A stretch of 64,000 nucleotides of DNA from Azorinus chamasolen (Eukaryota > Mollusca > Bivalvia > Cardiida > Solecurtidae): assembly GCA_963576725.1 (NCBI GenBank), contig OY755237.1, positions 56,085,805-56,149,804 on the forward strand, given 5' to 3'. Positions 31,750 through 43,595 of the stretch are shown piece after piece (the stretch's first letter is position 1; each line of letters begins with the position of its first letter). The notes below the pieces were generated by a model, which was not told where the DNA came from, did no database searches, and was given only the letters and a program-made list of their open reading frames with translations. Both the position numbers and the translations under genes were made by a program.

Positions 31750-32060
31750 ACCCTTTCAACGATGAAGTTTCAAATGAACTATTCCAAGCTAAAATTCAAA
31801 CAGGACAAGCTTACCGTGAATATTTCATTTAAAGAAAAATTAACATGACAATTAGTGCAGACCCTGGTGAGAGGGCTCCTCTTGGAGTCCTGTCGTCTGG
31901 GTCTACACTGACTCTGTTGACTCGTTAATAATTGGTCAACGTAATGCAGAAGATCACAGAGGAGCGTTCTGCATAATCATTGACCCTGCATTAAGCTGTA
32001 ACACGTCTTAAGCATAATAAGGACATTCATTTGAGTTCGATTTAAGGAAGTTCTGCAGTA
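31750..32060. repeat. G element and C right half
   Basis: 31770-31920: AAATGAACTATTCCAAGCT, then AATTAGTGCAGACCCTGGTG / GTCTGGGTCTACACTGA. 31938-32060: TAATGCAGAAGATCACAGAG GAGCGTTCTGCAT to AAGTTCTGCAGTA. Confidence 0.55.
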
Positions 32061-32124
32061 TTTGCATATGGGTATGACGCTATCTGTTCGTGTTTTCCTA
32101 GGATCAACAAGAAAAAATACCCGG

Positions 32125-32340
32125 AACAAGATGGGTTTGTGAAACATGATATCCCCGATATGACCTTTGACCTTGACCTTAATAAGTCACCCTTAAAATG
32201 TTTGCCTCCATAAGTTAATTGCACATGCATGCCAACTTTGAAGTATGTATGTGCAATGGCGACACAATTGTCGCCAACTTTACAGTTGGCAACAAACAGG
32301 CAAACCAACCAACCAACCAACGGATATTAAAATAAAATAT
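32125..32340 (+). mobile_element. Short Helentron-like relic
   Basis: Starts AACAAGATGGGTTTGTGAAA CATGATATCCCC, then one core with TGACCTTTGACCTTGACCTT. It ends after a (CAAC)n-type run, AACCAACCAACCAACCAAC. Resembles the 5' end of the element at 59591. Confidence 0.55.
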
Positions 32341-33744
32341 GCGACACATTTGCGTTTAAAGGTTAGTATCCTGAATGTTTGCTTAAACTCTGATCTGCAG
32401 GAACTTTTACTTTACTTTTACTTTAGATTAAATAAAGTAGTATATAGTTCATCAGTGATGTTCAGAGGACGTATAGCTATTAGAAAAACTTTGGCACTCG
32501 AGCTTCTTTGAAAAAGTTTGACTAGAGGATAAATTAAGTGTTACATGTACTTGTGTATATAATGCTCGAAATACAGAAAAAATGTTACCTCCCTTGCTTT
32601 TGTTCTGTCCAAAACTTTTCCTATTCTCGGGGAAAAACATTACCTCCCTTGCCTATTGTTCTTTTTTGAAGCAAATTTTCCAATATATATATGGAAAAAT
32701 AGTCAAACAGGGAGAGCCACACACGAAATGACACCGCACCAAACACCATCTAACAAGAAACGGTAAAGCCACAAGACAAAACATAACAGGACGCATATCA
32801 AGACGAAACACATTAAACATTAAGCATATTAAACAACAAAATTGACCGTAGGCTGAAAGCAGGAGTGCCGCCTTGGAATGGCCAGCAGCCAAAAAAAGGG
32901 CCACAAGAGTTCTTTGCCTTAGTTTTTGTACGATTTGTCTCTCTTTCGGGATTCTTTTTTTTCCCGGTTCATGAGTAAAAACGCATAGGATATCTTTCGG
33001 CGGCAATAAATTTTATCTGCTAAGATTGTCGTCTGCTTCGTTGTTCAAACTAGCATCTTTTTTAATTTCCTTGCAAAAATATAACCAGTGTCCCAGAGGA
33101 GCTTTCTGCATGACCTCCACCCTACATTAGTCAAGTGGTCAAAGAAAACGATAGCTCCCAGCGTTGTTATATTTTCTTGCCCTTCTTGATCATCAGCTTT
33201 AATGCTTTTTTATTTGAAAATTGAATATCGCTTTTAAAGCTGTGCTAGGGGACGTGCGTTGTGTTGCACTTTTAATAGCTGCTCATGAACATACTTAATG
33301 CAACCGATTCTGCAATATTCTCTTTTCACGTTGCTTCTTTTGCCTAAGAAGGATCTCCTACTTTCAGAATGTATGATTTTGGTCTTTCACACACACATGG
33401 CGTTTTACCTTTGCAGCCACTTATGTACACATTTTAGAAAATTATATGTTGAACCTATAAAACATTAGTATATTAAATCCGTAAAATATCGTCAGTATTT
33501 TGTCCAAAATACCCTCCAGAATGCACATGCGCCGTTCTATAAAATATTTTTTCCCGGGGGAGCATGCCCCCCGAACCCCCTACAGTTGGTGCGTATCCCC
33601 ACTTTACACACAGGCACGTCCCTGGAGACAGACAGACAGACAGCTAAATCAGGTGAAACAAACATATAGTTAATTAATGTTCCTTTTCAAGAACTTTCGT
33701 AAAACTAGATGTTATCCATGAATGCCTCCATTGTCTATAACCTT
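32341..33744. other. Intergenic DNA, few recognised features
   Basis: 32400-32430 has ACTTTTACTTTACTTTTACT. TTACCTCCCTTGC appears twice (32586, 32640). 33546-33600 carries CCCGGGGGAGCATGCCCCCC, a GC-rich motif I associate with dispersed invertebrate repeats but cannot assign. A short GACA run lies at 33629-33642. The open frame at 32653-33006 (minus) shows no known domain. Confidence 0.4.
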
Positions 33745-34312
33745 TATCCCTTTACTCCATGACTATTTATGTAAGAAAGAGTGACCTCGTGAATATCTAT
33801 TAGCTTACTGTTTAGAATGCTATACGCACAGAGGAAGTTTATGTATTTGTAGAAACTACAGAATCAGATCTATTATAATTTCACAAGCAAACGGAGCAGA
33901 CCCTGATCAAACGGCTCCTTTAGGAGCCGTTTGATCTGGATCTACTCTGTTTGCAAAGGCGTAGAAAGGCGTATTTATGGAGTAACGGGTTAACCCCTTT
34001 ACTCCACAGTCACTTTTAACACTTTCCATATAAAAGAGTAGACCTACAGATCTCGAGCTACACATAAAGGCACGTACCCAATTACTAAAATTTACATTTC
34101 CCCCACCAGACCCTATACGGAGACACTTTTAAAGAGTGGTCACAATATAGTGTTTGATGGAGAAATTCACTGTTTGCTTATGGACTTATAAAGATCAGAT
34201 TCTACAGCTTATGCTTTGGTCAAAGTTCTCTTGTCCATGTGCCATAAGACATAATCTAATTGATATTCAAGATTGCATTTTTCTCATAAATATTCATGGA
34301 CTAAAGGGTTAA
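33745..34312. mobile_element. Two A MITEs, the second split by an E element
   Basis: 33745-33993: A, centre CGGCTCCTTTAGGAGCCG, end AGTAACGGGTTAA. From 33990: TTAACCCCTTTACTCCACAG ... GAGTAGACCTACA, then E (34046-34166, CCACCAGACCCTATACGG / GTCACAATATAGTGTTTGAT). It resumes CTGTTTGCTTATGGACTTAT to GACTAAAGGGTTAA. Confidence 0.75.
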
Positions 34313-34376
34313 CTCTAAGCTGCTAACATGAAATACAGATTCTGAGCAGACACACAGCAGTTGATCTGATCTCATA

Positions 34377-34800
34377 CGGATCATTGGCATTTCTATCTCA
34401 AGAAATATAGGAGATAATTTGGCATTCCAATAATATAGGAGAAATGCTCTGGACAATGTTTTGCTATACCTAAAATCATAGGTCAAGGTCACATTGACCT
34501 GAAAATGATGCTCAACACTTCAGCATGATGTAAACACACACAATTCCTGACATTCCTACCTCAAGTAATATAGATGGTATGCTCCGGACAAAGTCTTTCT
34601 ATAGCTTAGGTCAGATGTCGGTTTACTGGCAGTTGACGTCGGAATCAAGGTCAAGTTGACCTAAAAACATTTCGCCATCCCAAAGATTTACTCACATGCC
34701 CAAATTAGCATTCCTACCTCAAGTAATATAAGAGACATGCTGCCGACAATATATTTTCTGCAGATGAGGTCAGATGTCTCCGCCATACCAAAATATATTC
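34377..34800. repeat. Degenerate satellite, about 158 bp period, three units
   Basis: Units contain CTACCTCAAGTAATATAGGA, GCTCCGGACAA and AGGTCAAGGTCACATTGACC. Units start near 34398, 34557 and 34715. Same AGGTCA-type boxes as the large arrays at 57-64 kb, but on the opposite strand. 34801-35300 shows nothing else. Confidence 0.62.
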
Positions 34801-35278
34801 ACACACAGAATTAACATTCTTGTATGAATGAATGAATCTATCCCTATATATCGCCTCTGCGAAATGCAGGCGACTCAATAATTTACTAAAAGGTAATATT
34901 TTGATCATTCTGTATATATACTACTATTACAAGCTACTAATTATGCGACCATAAACCGGAAGAAGATCGTAACCAAAATTCAAATTGTCGTCAAGCAGGA
35001 AGTAGATGAACGACACCTGAAAAGGGGAGACACGGTACAGCTCACTATGATTATGCTTGAGACAAAATATCAAATCATTCCTGCATACACAAGCCAAGAC
35101 ATCTTTGACGAAAGTTTTGCAGGACGGATGTGCGGGACGTACGGACAAGGGTCCTAAAGGCGGGGGCATAAAGCATTCTGGCCTATACATGTGCAAGGTT
35201 GGTTTGAGAAGAACTAGAATAAGAATAGGAAGAACAATAACGAAAAGAATTCACACTAAAACAATATGTCTCCCTTCA

Positions 35279-35299
35279 GGGAAGGGGGGGGGGGGGGAC
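35279..35299. repeat. Poly-G tract
   Basis: GGGAAGG followed by an unbroken run of about 14 G. The length may be unreliable in assembly. A second such tract is at 55789-55803. Confidence 0.8.
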
Positions 35300-35542
35300 A
35301 TAATAATGACACCATGTGTTTACTAGCAGTACTTATAATGGCGTATAACACAGAGTAGTTTGGTGTTGGTAGATACTGTAGAGGCATATCTATTATACTT
35401 TCATAAGCAAACAGAGCAGACGCTAATCCTGTAGGAGCCATCTGATTTGGGTCTACTCTGTCAAAAGGTGTTTGTACGAAGGAACGGGATTTTCATGTTG
35501 TCATTATTTCTTACATGAATATTCAACAGGAAAAGGATTAAA
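35300..35542. mobile_element. Partial A MITE
   Basis: CAAACAGAGCAGACGCTAATC / GATTTGGGTCTACTCTG with half of the centre lost, followed by a displaced A right end (TTCTTACATGAATATTCAAC). Confidence 0.55.
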
Positions 35543-35619
35543 GGTCATTGTAGAGGTTCTTGTATATGCCTTATGATGCCAGATGCAGTTGAAACATTGC
35601 CAGTAGTTATCAGGAATAC

Positions 35620-36120
35620 AACAAGAGGACCACAATGGCCCTGTATCACTCACATGGTTTGCTGTTTTTATATCAAAGCTCTGACCATATTAGTAACTCT
35701 AAATGACTCTATGTAAACCGACAACCAAAAGAGCACGGTCACTTTTACCAGAGGGCAAAATTTGAATAACCTCTGAAGAGATCTACCAGATAATACTACA
35801 CGCCAAATAGCACAGTTCTAAACATTTGGCTTTCAGACAAGAAGCTCTTCAAGTGTTTACTATATTATCCCATGTAAAACGTGTGACCCCCGGGCAGGGC
35901 CAGTTTGACCCAAAGGCAAAATTTGAACAATCTTTGTGGAGGATCATCAGATAATGCTCCATACCAAATTTGGTAGCTCTATCCCTTACGGAATTTGACA
36001 ATAAGATTTCAGTAAATTTTGTGACCCCCGGGGCAGAGCCTATTTTGCCCCTAGGGCTTAATATGAACAGTCTTGGAAAAGGTTTACTACTGTAGATGAT
36101 GCTACATACCAAATATCACA
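35620..36120 (+). mobile_element. Helentron-like 5' end with two cores, truncated
   Basis: Starts AACAAGAGGACCACAATGGC CCTGTATCACTCAC, the same form as 36341 and 47055. Cores contain GTGACCCCCGGGCAGGGCCA and AGATAATGCTCCATACCAAA. An A right half (36121-36225, to AGTAAAGGGTTAA) replaces its 3' end. Confidence 0.65.
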
Positions 36121-36340
36121 GCAAACAGCAGATTGATCAGATGGCTACCACATGGGCCATCAGATCTGGGTCAACTCTGTTTGCAAAGGTGTAGAAAGGC
36201 ATATTTATGGAGTAAAGGGTTAATCGTCTGATTAACTGTGCAACAGTCCAGGTTTAACTATAACAATTTTCTTTGTTTGGGTCTGCAATATTACTGCAGA
36301 TTTACTACCAACAAGGGAGGCAATCCAGTTGTAATAAAAA

Positions 36341-38651
36341 AACAAGAGGGCCAGAATGGCCCTGACATCGCTCACCAGACAATCAGGAGAGAAGATTTTC
36401 AAAGATTTCACTATATGTTTCTATAGAAACTAGCCGGCCCTGGGGTGGGGCAAATTTTAATTCAGAAAGAATAAATTAATCTATACTTATGTTCAAAAGT
36501 TCAGATATTTTCATTACATCTTCATGAGTTCATATTATTATTCATATCTTATCTTGATGTACTTTTAACCCTTCCCCTGTTCTATGTTTATTCAAAATTT
36601 CAATACCTAGTGAATATTCATGGACGACAAAATAGTTGTAACGAAATATGGAAAGTGGGACAGTATAGAAACATATTTCAAATTCCATTGACAAACAGAT
36701 CAGACCCTGATCAGACAGCTGCTATAGGAGCCGTCTGATTTTGGTCTGTTCTGTTTGCAAATGCATAAAAAGTCATTTATATTAGGGAAAGGCTTAAGTA
36801 AACATATAAGTACATGTAGTATATTGTACACAAAATAAAAATAATTTAATGCAATTTGCACTATATTATATCATAAGCAAATACAGCAGATCGATCAGAT
36901 GGCTACTACATGAGCCATCTGATCTGGTTCTACTCTGTTTGCAAAGGTGTATAAATGCATATTTATGGAGTAAAGGGTTAATTGTTCTATTTACAGGTCA
37001 GATATAATTTGCAACTGCCATTATCCAGAAGGGAGGCAATCCAGTTGTAATCAAAAAGTGTGAAAGGGAAATAACCTACCTTTTATGTATGCTTAAAATA
37101 GCCATCTAAAAATAGACACTGCTCTCAAAGATGCAATAGAACACTTGAATTTGTATTAAGCTGAACTTAGTTATAGGATCTATATTGATAGCTGGCAGCT
37201 TAATGCAGGGCATAGATATGGAAAAAAAGCTTTAAGAGCTTTCTGCATTTTGAGAATTATCCACATAGTTTTCTCAATCTAAAATGAGTGTGTGTAATTT
37301 GTCTAAACACAATTTCTACTCTACTGATCAGGCTAAGGGTGATTACCAATACACTCCCACTGGCCAGCTAGTCCTATCAGAGCACTGGCTTATCTCTGAA
37401 TATGGGGAAAACTTTAACCTGTAGAACCTTTAGATTGTAGTTTCTGATGTGAAAAAGTCTATATACACAGGGCAGGGCCAATTTTAACCTCAGAACTATG
37501 ATATTAACAAAACTCATAAAGGTATGCTAAGTCTATACAACAAATATCTAAGCTCTGGGACATGTAGTTTTGACAAGAAGAGTTTCAAAGTTTTTCCTAT
37601 GCATATATAGTGATCCCATGGGCTGTTTAAGCAGTCAGCTACAAAAAACTGTCAATCCCTGGGGTGGGGCCAATTTTGACCCTAGGGGCATAATTTATAT
37701 AACTTTTGTAGAAGACCTGAAGTTGAAGCTATGTGCCAAATATGAAAGCTGAGAACCTTCTAGTTTGAGAGGAGAAGAATTTCAAAGTTTTCACTATGTT
37801 TCTATTGAAAACTGAAAACCCCTGGGGCAGGGCCAATTTTGACCCCAGGGGCATAATTTATATAACTTTTGTAGAGGACCTACAGATGATGCTATGTACC
37901 AAAGATGAAAGCTGAGAACCCTGTAGATTCAGAGGAGAAGATTTTTAAAGGTTGAAATTGTTGACGCCCGCCGACGGACGACGGACATCAGGCGATCACA
38001 AAAGGCAAAGGGAGATAAGCTACCTTTAAATGTATGCTAAAAATAGACACCAGCACATGTTTATAAATAGCCACTTGTAAGTTAGCTTTGAAAAACTTGC
38101 TACCCCTGGGGTGGGGCCGATTTTGACCCTAGGGGCTTGATTTATATAACTTTTGTAGAAGACCTGGACATAATGCTATGTGCCAAATATGAAAGCTATG
38201 AACCATCCAGTTTCAGAGGAGAAGATTTTCAAAGTTCACTTTTTGTTTCTATTGAAAACTGCCCACCCCTGGGGCGGGGCCAATTTTGACCCCAGGGCCA
38301 TAATTTATATAACTTTTGAAGAGGACCTACACATGATGCTTTGTACCAAATATGAAAGCTAAGAACCTTCAAGTTTCAGGAGAAGATTTTCAAAGTTTTC
38401 ACTATATGTGTCTATTGAAAACAAGGCAACCCTGGGGGCGGGGCCAATTTTGACCCCAGGGCCATTATTTATATAACTTTTGTAGAGGGCCTACAGATGA
38501 TGCTATGTGCCAAAGATGAAAGCTGAGAACCCTGTAGATTCAGAGGAGAAGATTTTTAAAGGTTCAAATTGTTGACAAAGGACGACGGACGATGGACATC
38601 AGGTGATCACAAAAGCTCACCCTGAGCACTTTCTGCTCTGGTGAGCTAAAA
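36341..38651 (+). mobile_element. Helentron/Pearl-like element with nested MITEs
   Basis: 5' AACAAGAGGGCCAGAATGGC CC and the box CGCTCACC. Cores of about 160 bp (37480-38570) carry CCCTGGGGCGGGGCCAATTT TGACC and ATAATTTATATAACTTTTG. A GACGACGGACG run (38577-38595) precedes the 3' hairpin AGCTCACC ... GGTGAGCT and TAAAAA. An A2 MITE (36566-36797) and a shortened A (36860-36982) are inserted near its left end. Confidence 0.78.
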
Positions 38652-38730
38652 AAAGTTGACAACGGAGACGACAGACACAGGGCATTCATAATAGCTCACC
38701 TTGGCAACTTCGTGCCAGGTAAGCTAAAAA
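38652..38730 (+). mobile_element. Second, isolated Helentron-like 3' end
   Basis: A GACAACGGAGACGACAGAC run followed by AGCTCACCTTGGCA / TGCCAGGTAAGCTAAAAA. It lies directly after the 3' end of the previous element; it looks like a tandem or second terminus. Confidence 0.65.
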
Positions 38731-38909
38731 TGAAAACAACTAGAATTGTCTTAGAACCTTTTATTTACCTCCCTTTCTTAGGAAGTTTTTCAAATGAAAC
38801 AATAACAAACAAATGAAAACATGTTTTTGAAAATAACAGTTTTATCTACAATATATACACCCATGTAACAAACACAATGAACAAGAGAAATTACTTTTGT
38901 TTTAACTTA

Positions 38910-39109
38910 CAGTAGAACTGTCTATAGCATAATGAATAAACATGGTGGTCTATAAGAGCAGGGGGTTGTTCAATGCAGGATGTAAGTAATGCAGAAACCA
39001 TCTAGAGGAGCTTTCTGCATAACGTTTATCTACATTAAGGTAGCACCTGTCTTAAAATTCCAGTATTAAGACTGATTTTGGGTGGTCGTTGTTGAGAGAT
39101 TTTACCCTG
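38910..39109. mobile_element. MITE, family C, diverged
   Basis: Ends CAGTAGAACTGTCTATAGC and GTTGAGAGATTTTACCCTG. Middle GTAAGTAATGCAGAAACCAT CTAGAGGAGCTTTCTGCAT. Confidence 0.7.
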
Positions 39110-39366
39110 TTTCACGTGTCTCACTTGTGCTTAGCCATTTTTCAATCACTAAATACCAGGTATTATGCAGAAATATAGTCTGGAGGACAAACAGTCTGGA
39201 TCTCATACTAGGCCTCACGCAGGTAATCACTGGTCGACAAATCAGCCACTAGTGTGCCAACACCTAAAATGCAAATCCCCACCTCTTGCCAGCATTTGGC
39301 AGATTGAACTGAATGTTGAAATCACAGCTACTGCAAGAACCGTATTTACGAAAAAGAGTAAGGCCA

Positions 39367-40107
39367 GTTAATCTTTTACCTTACAGAGAGGTTTCTTTGT
39401 GCATTTGCAAACAGAGTAGGCCCAGATCAGACAGCTCCTGCAGCAGCTATCTGATTAGGGTCTACTCTGTTTGCTTATGGAATAATATAGATCTGATTAT
39501 CCTGTGTTTATAAGCCAGTTTAAAATTGCCCTCATATTCATGATGTCATCATTTTTCCCTTATGAATATTCATCAGGTAAAGGGTCGACGTGTTCCCTAC
39601 ATTCAAAGGACTAAGTATTGCACAGTAAACATTTCAATCTATCACACATGATTATTCATTTATAAAAAACAATTTCCAATTTTCACATGATAATGGAAAT
39701 GCACACTAACAACACTACAAAAACGTTGTTCGACTAGTAATGCTTTGTTCTCACAAAATAATTGCTAAAGCCCACTTCTAACACTCTGCTAAGGATTACA
39801 TTGTCATCTTCAGTCTCCAGTTGATCTGTCTTCCAAAATACAAATTTTCTTCCACCCATTTCTTTAACCCATTCCATGATCAATATTCATGTAGGAAATA
39901 ATGATGTGAATATTGATTACCTTAATCTATATAATGGCATATGTATACAGCTGGTTTTGGTATTGGTAGAAAGCAAAGAGTCATTTAAAAAAAAAATTCA
40001 TAAGCAAATAGTAGACTCTGATCAGATGGCTCCTATAAGAGCCATCTGATCTGGGTCTTCTCTATTTGCAAATATGTGATAAGGCATTCATATGAGGGAA
40101 GGGGTTA
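39367..40107. mobile_element. Two A MITEs with unassigned DNA between
   Basis: 39367-39588: TTAATCTTTTACC, GCAAACAGAGTAGGCCCAGA / TTAGGGTCTACTCTGTTTGC, end GTAAAGGGTCGAC. 39589-39862: nothing recognised. 39863-40107: TTAACCCATTCCATG start, centre GGCTCCTATAAGAGCC, end GAAGGGGTTAA. Confidence 0.72.
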
Positions 40108-40171
40108 AAGTGATAATCCCTACAATAAACACATATTTTCAATAAAATCATAAAACTAAGTATTTGTTATA

Positions 40172-40505
40172 TTAACCCTTTCCTCCATAAATACGTCTTT
40201 CTACACCTCTTTATGAAACCATTGTGATAGACAGAGCATTTGTTCCTATAGGAGCGAATGCTCTATTTATCACAATGGTTTCAAACTACAAAATTCTGAA
40301 ATTTTCCTTTTCTCTAATTAATGCTTTTTGGTAGATTCATTCAAAGATGTTGGGCCTAAAAATAGCCTATGGAGGAAAGGGTTAGGTCTCTATCAGGTAA
40401 AGGGTTAAACAACTATTCTATGTTTATTTCAAAATTTAATACCTACTGAATATTCATTAAAAAAGTTAAATGCGTGAAAACGCGCTTACATGAGGGAAAG
40501 GGTTA
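40172..40505. mobile_element. B MITE and an A2 internal-deletion copy
   Basis: 40172-40384: TTAACCCTTTCCTCCATAAA start, centre TTTGTTCCTATAGGAGCGAA, end GGAAAGGGTTAG. 40404-40505: TTAAACAACTATTCTATG to GGGAAAGGGTTAA; the whole palindrome is missing. A C remnant fills 40505-40650. Confidence 0.75.
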
Positions 40506-40650
40506 AGGCAGGTAGAAGTTTAATGCAGGCCAACAGTTATGTAGAAAGCTCCCACAGGAACTCTTTCTGCAGTTCTTTTTCAATATCTAGCTGCTTTGCA
40601 AGACTCCTGTTAAATTATCAGGTGGTCATTCAAAACAACTTTTACTGTAT

Positions 40651-41341
40651 ATCTGAACTGTTGGCATAGTGTATCAAATATGCAAAAACTTTCTTGAAAA
40701 CTTTAGATAAGTATGTCACTTTTAAATTTTAAGATGGTGCTTATTTTTGCAGGTGCATATACATATATTTAACCCTTTACTCAACAGACACCTTTTGAAA
40801 CAGAATGGATACAAAAGGACGGCTCCTGTGGATCAAGGTACGCTCAGTTTGCTTATGAAAAAACATAAGATGGTGCTTCGTGTTTTACAGATGCACATAC
40901 AGTACATGTATTTAACCCTTTGCACTCTAAGTAACTTTTCGTCTACAGCAATTCTTGTCTGCTTCAATTCTTAAAATTCAATTTCTCTCATTAATTTGCA
41001 AAACATGGTGGACATTTCAAACAGTTTGGATCTTGATGAGACCACGCATTATGTAGCTTCTAATTTGGATCCAAACTGTGTGCATAGGGAAATACAGGGC
41101 AAAGAGTTAAAATTGAAAAACAATACAACACAAGTATCATAAGAAATAATGATATCATGAATATTATTAGCTGAATTTTTTTGCATTGGCAGAAAGTATA
41201 GAATCAGATTAACATCAAGAACTAGATCCTCATTATTTCATATTAAGCAAACAGAGCAGACCCTGATTAGGAGCAGTCTGATCTGGATCTACTCAGTTTG
41301 CAAAGGTGCCGAAAAGCACTTGTATCAGGGAAAGGTTTAAA
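40651..41341. repeat. A fragments and an F inverted pair
   Basis: 40770-40860 A relic (TTAACCCTTTACTCAACAG ... ACGCTCAGTTTGCTTATG). 41016-41085 F pair (CAGTTTGGATCTTGATGAGA / TCTAATTTGGATCCAAACTG). 41130-41341 A right part, with half of the dyad centre lost (CCTGATTAGGAGCAGTCTGA). Confidence 0.58.
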
Positions 41342-41346
41342 TAAAC

Positions 41347-41562
41347 TACAATAAAACCTCTCTATAACTGCCACTAAATAAAATTGTGTTAATTAGTTGG
41401 TATATATGGCAGGTGGCTGCTTACAGCAAGGTGAAAGTAAAACAGAATGCTCCTATAAGAGCGTTCTGTTTTACTTTCACCTTGCTTTAAGCAGCCACTT
41501 GCCTTAAACACAAAATAATAAGATGTAATTTAGTGGCCATTATAGAGCGGTTTTACTGTATT
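41347..41562. mobile_element. MITE, subfamily C2, complete
   Basis: Ends CAATAAAACCTCTCTATAAC and TTATAGAGCGGTTTTACTG, TA flanks. Middle GGTGAAAGTAAAACAGAATG / GTTCTGTTTTACTTTCACC around CTCCTATAAGAG. Both C2 copies keep a GTGTTAATTA / TGTAATTTAGTGG surround. Confidence 0.86.
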
Positions 41563-41889
41563 GCAATATTACGGACCAATTTGTGATCACCCTGGCGCAA
41601 ACAAAGAGGGTGCAGTTGAGATGTCAAGTCACTTGTCGTCTCATCAACATCCAAACTCTTTGTTACTCTAACAGCATTTTTTTTACATTTTTGGAGACAA
41701 TAGTAAGTGTTCAAAGATTAAAGTGAATTAACAAAAAAAGAAAAGAAGAAAAAATAATGTATAAATACAATATATGATTGCCTTACTGCATCTTACAAAA
41801 CATTAACAGTTCTTTATTTGCAAACTAGAGAAAAAACTAGAACTGTGTCCATAGTTTGCAGAGGCATCACAAGCGTACTCATGGGGTAA

Positions 41890-42521
41890 ATGGTTAACTC
41901 CTCATCCAAACAGTAAAGGAGAAGGGACCGTCACAAGTATTTTCAAAGGTATAGTATAATAGAGGGAAGGAAAAAAGCAAATCAACATGGCCCCTCCTGC
42001 AAGTGTGTGTATGGGCATAACAAACCAAACAAGATCCGTTACAAAATGTCTGCCAACGAAACAGACTACAGGTATTCATGAGCAAAATATCTAAATATTC
42101 CACAAATCACAGGCCATCACTGGGTTACCATGGTAACAAACACTTTTGAAACACTTGCGATTATGTTCTGAGTAAATTAACCAACACTTTTGAAACACTT
42201 GCGATTATGTTCTGAATACTTATATACTTATCAATTTCGAGCAAAATCCAATATCTAAATTTTGAGCAATCAGAGGCCTACATTCTATTACCATGGTAAC
42301 AAACATTTTCAAAACACCTACAATTGAGTTTTGGGGTACCAAAATACCCCCATCATACAAATTTTCTGCAAAATCGAACAATATCTAAATTTTGACCAGA
42401 GTCCAAACATCTGCAAATAACAAGCAATGTTCATGTGAAGTTTCATATATAACATATAAGGCACTAATTACCTAACTACAGAGCATGAATGAATTATGAA
42501 GCATAATTGTACCCTCTTGTT
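41890..42521 (-). mobile_element. Probable Helentron-like element, reverse orientation, degenerate
   Basis: On the minus strand AACAAGAGGGTACAATTAT starts at 42521. The cores (about 42095-42410) contain GTTACCATGGTAACAAACA in plus orientation, repeated at about 165 bp, with a 37-bp partial duplication (AACACTTTTGAAACACTTGC twice). No clear 3' hairpin found. 42522-42700 unassigned. Confidence 0.5.
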
Positions 42522-42701
42522 CGAATTATGAGTTCTTGACACACATTTTCAAGATCATAATTACTTTCTATAGGACTAGTTAATCATTCATTCTGACATT
42601 CTTAAACCTTCTCATGCTGAATATTCAAATCTGAATCAATCCAATATTATATTAATACTAAAGTGAATTAGGTAGATCAATGCAGCCACTGGATTATTAT
42701 G

Positions 42702-43052
42702 TATAATAGTGCAGACCCATATTAGACAGCTCCTGTAGAAGGGTTGAGTCTAGAAGTTCCTCTAGGAGCTGTCTCATATGGGTCTACACTGTTTGCAAAT
42801 GCAGATATGTATGCCATTAGCATGAGAAGGGTTAACCCTTTACTTTATGAATATTCATGTAAGAATATTAATGAGATAATTTTTTATAATGGCACAATTA
42901 TATTTCGGCATGGAAGAGATAGTAGAATGAGATCTATATACATTTGTAATTGCATAAGCAAACCTTTATCAGACGGTTCCAACAGGAACTCTGTGATATG
43001 GTTCTACTCTGCTTGCAAAGGCAAAAAGGTGTATCTATTAGGTAAAGGGTTA
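42702..43052. mobile_element. G element and adjoining A MITE
   Basis: 42702-42835 G: TAGTGCAGACCCATATTAGA / GTCTCATATGGGTCTACACT, with an extra 20 bp in the centre, ends GAAGGGTTAA. 42832-43052 A: TTAACCCTTTACTTTATGAA to GGTAAAGGGTTAA. They share one TTAA. Confidence 0.72.
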
Positions 43053-43138
43053 AAAAGACCCCTGATTACTACACTGGTGTACCGTAGTTGAGTTTACATT
43101 CTATGACCAGTATAGAATATTACACTTTTAAAGCCGTT

Positions 43139-43561
43139 TTGACCCTTTACTCCATGATTGTTTTTGTTAGAAATAATGGCCTCATGTACATTGATTAGAT
43201 GACTTGTCCAGATATTGCTGAATCACATCTTTATTATTCCATGAGCAAACAGTGAAGTTCCTATGCTATCTGATCTGGGTCTACCCTGTTTGCAAGTTGT
43301 CTCTATCAATCAACCCTTTACTCCATTAATATACCTTTGTATGCCTTTGCAAACAGAGTAAACTTAGATCAGATGGCTCCTGTAAGAGCTGTCTGATCAT
43401 GGTCTGTTCTGTATGCTTATGATATAATAAAAGATATGATTCTACAGTTTCTGCTATAGCCAAATTTCCTGTGTCCATGTGCTATTATAAAAATTAATCT
43501 AATTAACATTCATGATGTCATTATTTCTGACCAAAAAAATATTCATGGAGTAAAGGGTTAA
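43139..43561. mobile_element. Two A MITEs side by side
   Basis: 43139-43310: left end GACCCTTTACTCCATG, centre shortened. 43311-43561: CAACCCTTTACTCCATTAAT start, GCAAACAGAGTAAACTTAGA / CTGATCATGGTCTGTTCTG, end GGAGTAAAGGGTTAA. Confidence 0.74.
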
Positions 43562-43595
43562 GCAACCACTTAAATAAATAAACATGTTAGTCATT

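Noticed and set aside
32653..33006. 117-codon minus-strand frame with a hydrophobic stretch
   Set aside because: No recognised domain, no supporting splice sites or neighbours; the sequence looks repeat-derived. Left as unassigned.
35279..35299. Poly-G tract as a G-quadruplex regulatory site
   Set aside because: A single homopolymer next to a MITE, with length likely unreliable in assembly; no gene nearby to regulate.
42744..43091. 115-codon open frame
   Set aside because: Composed of G and A MITE sequence, including both palindrome arms.
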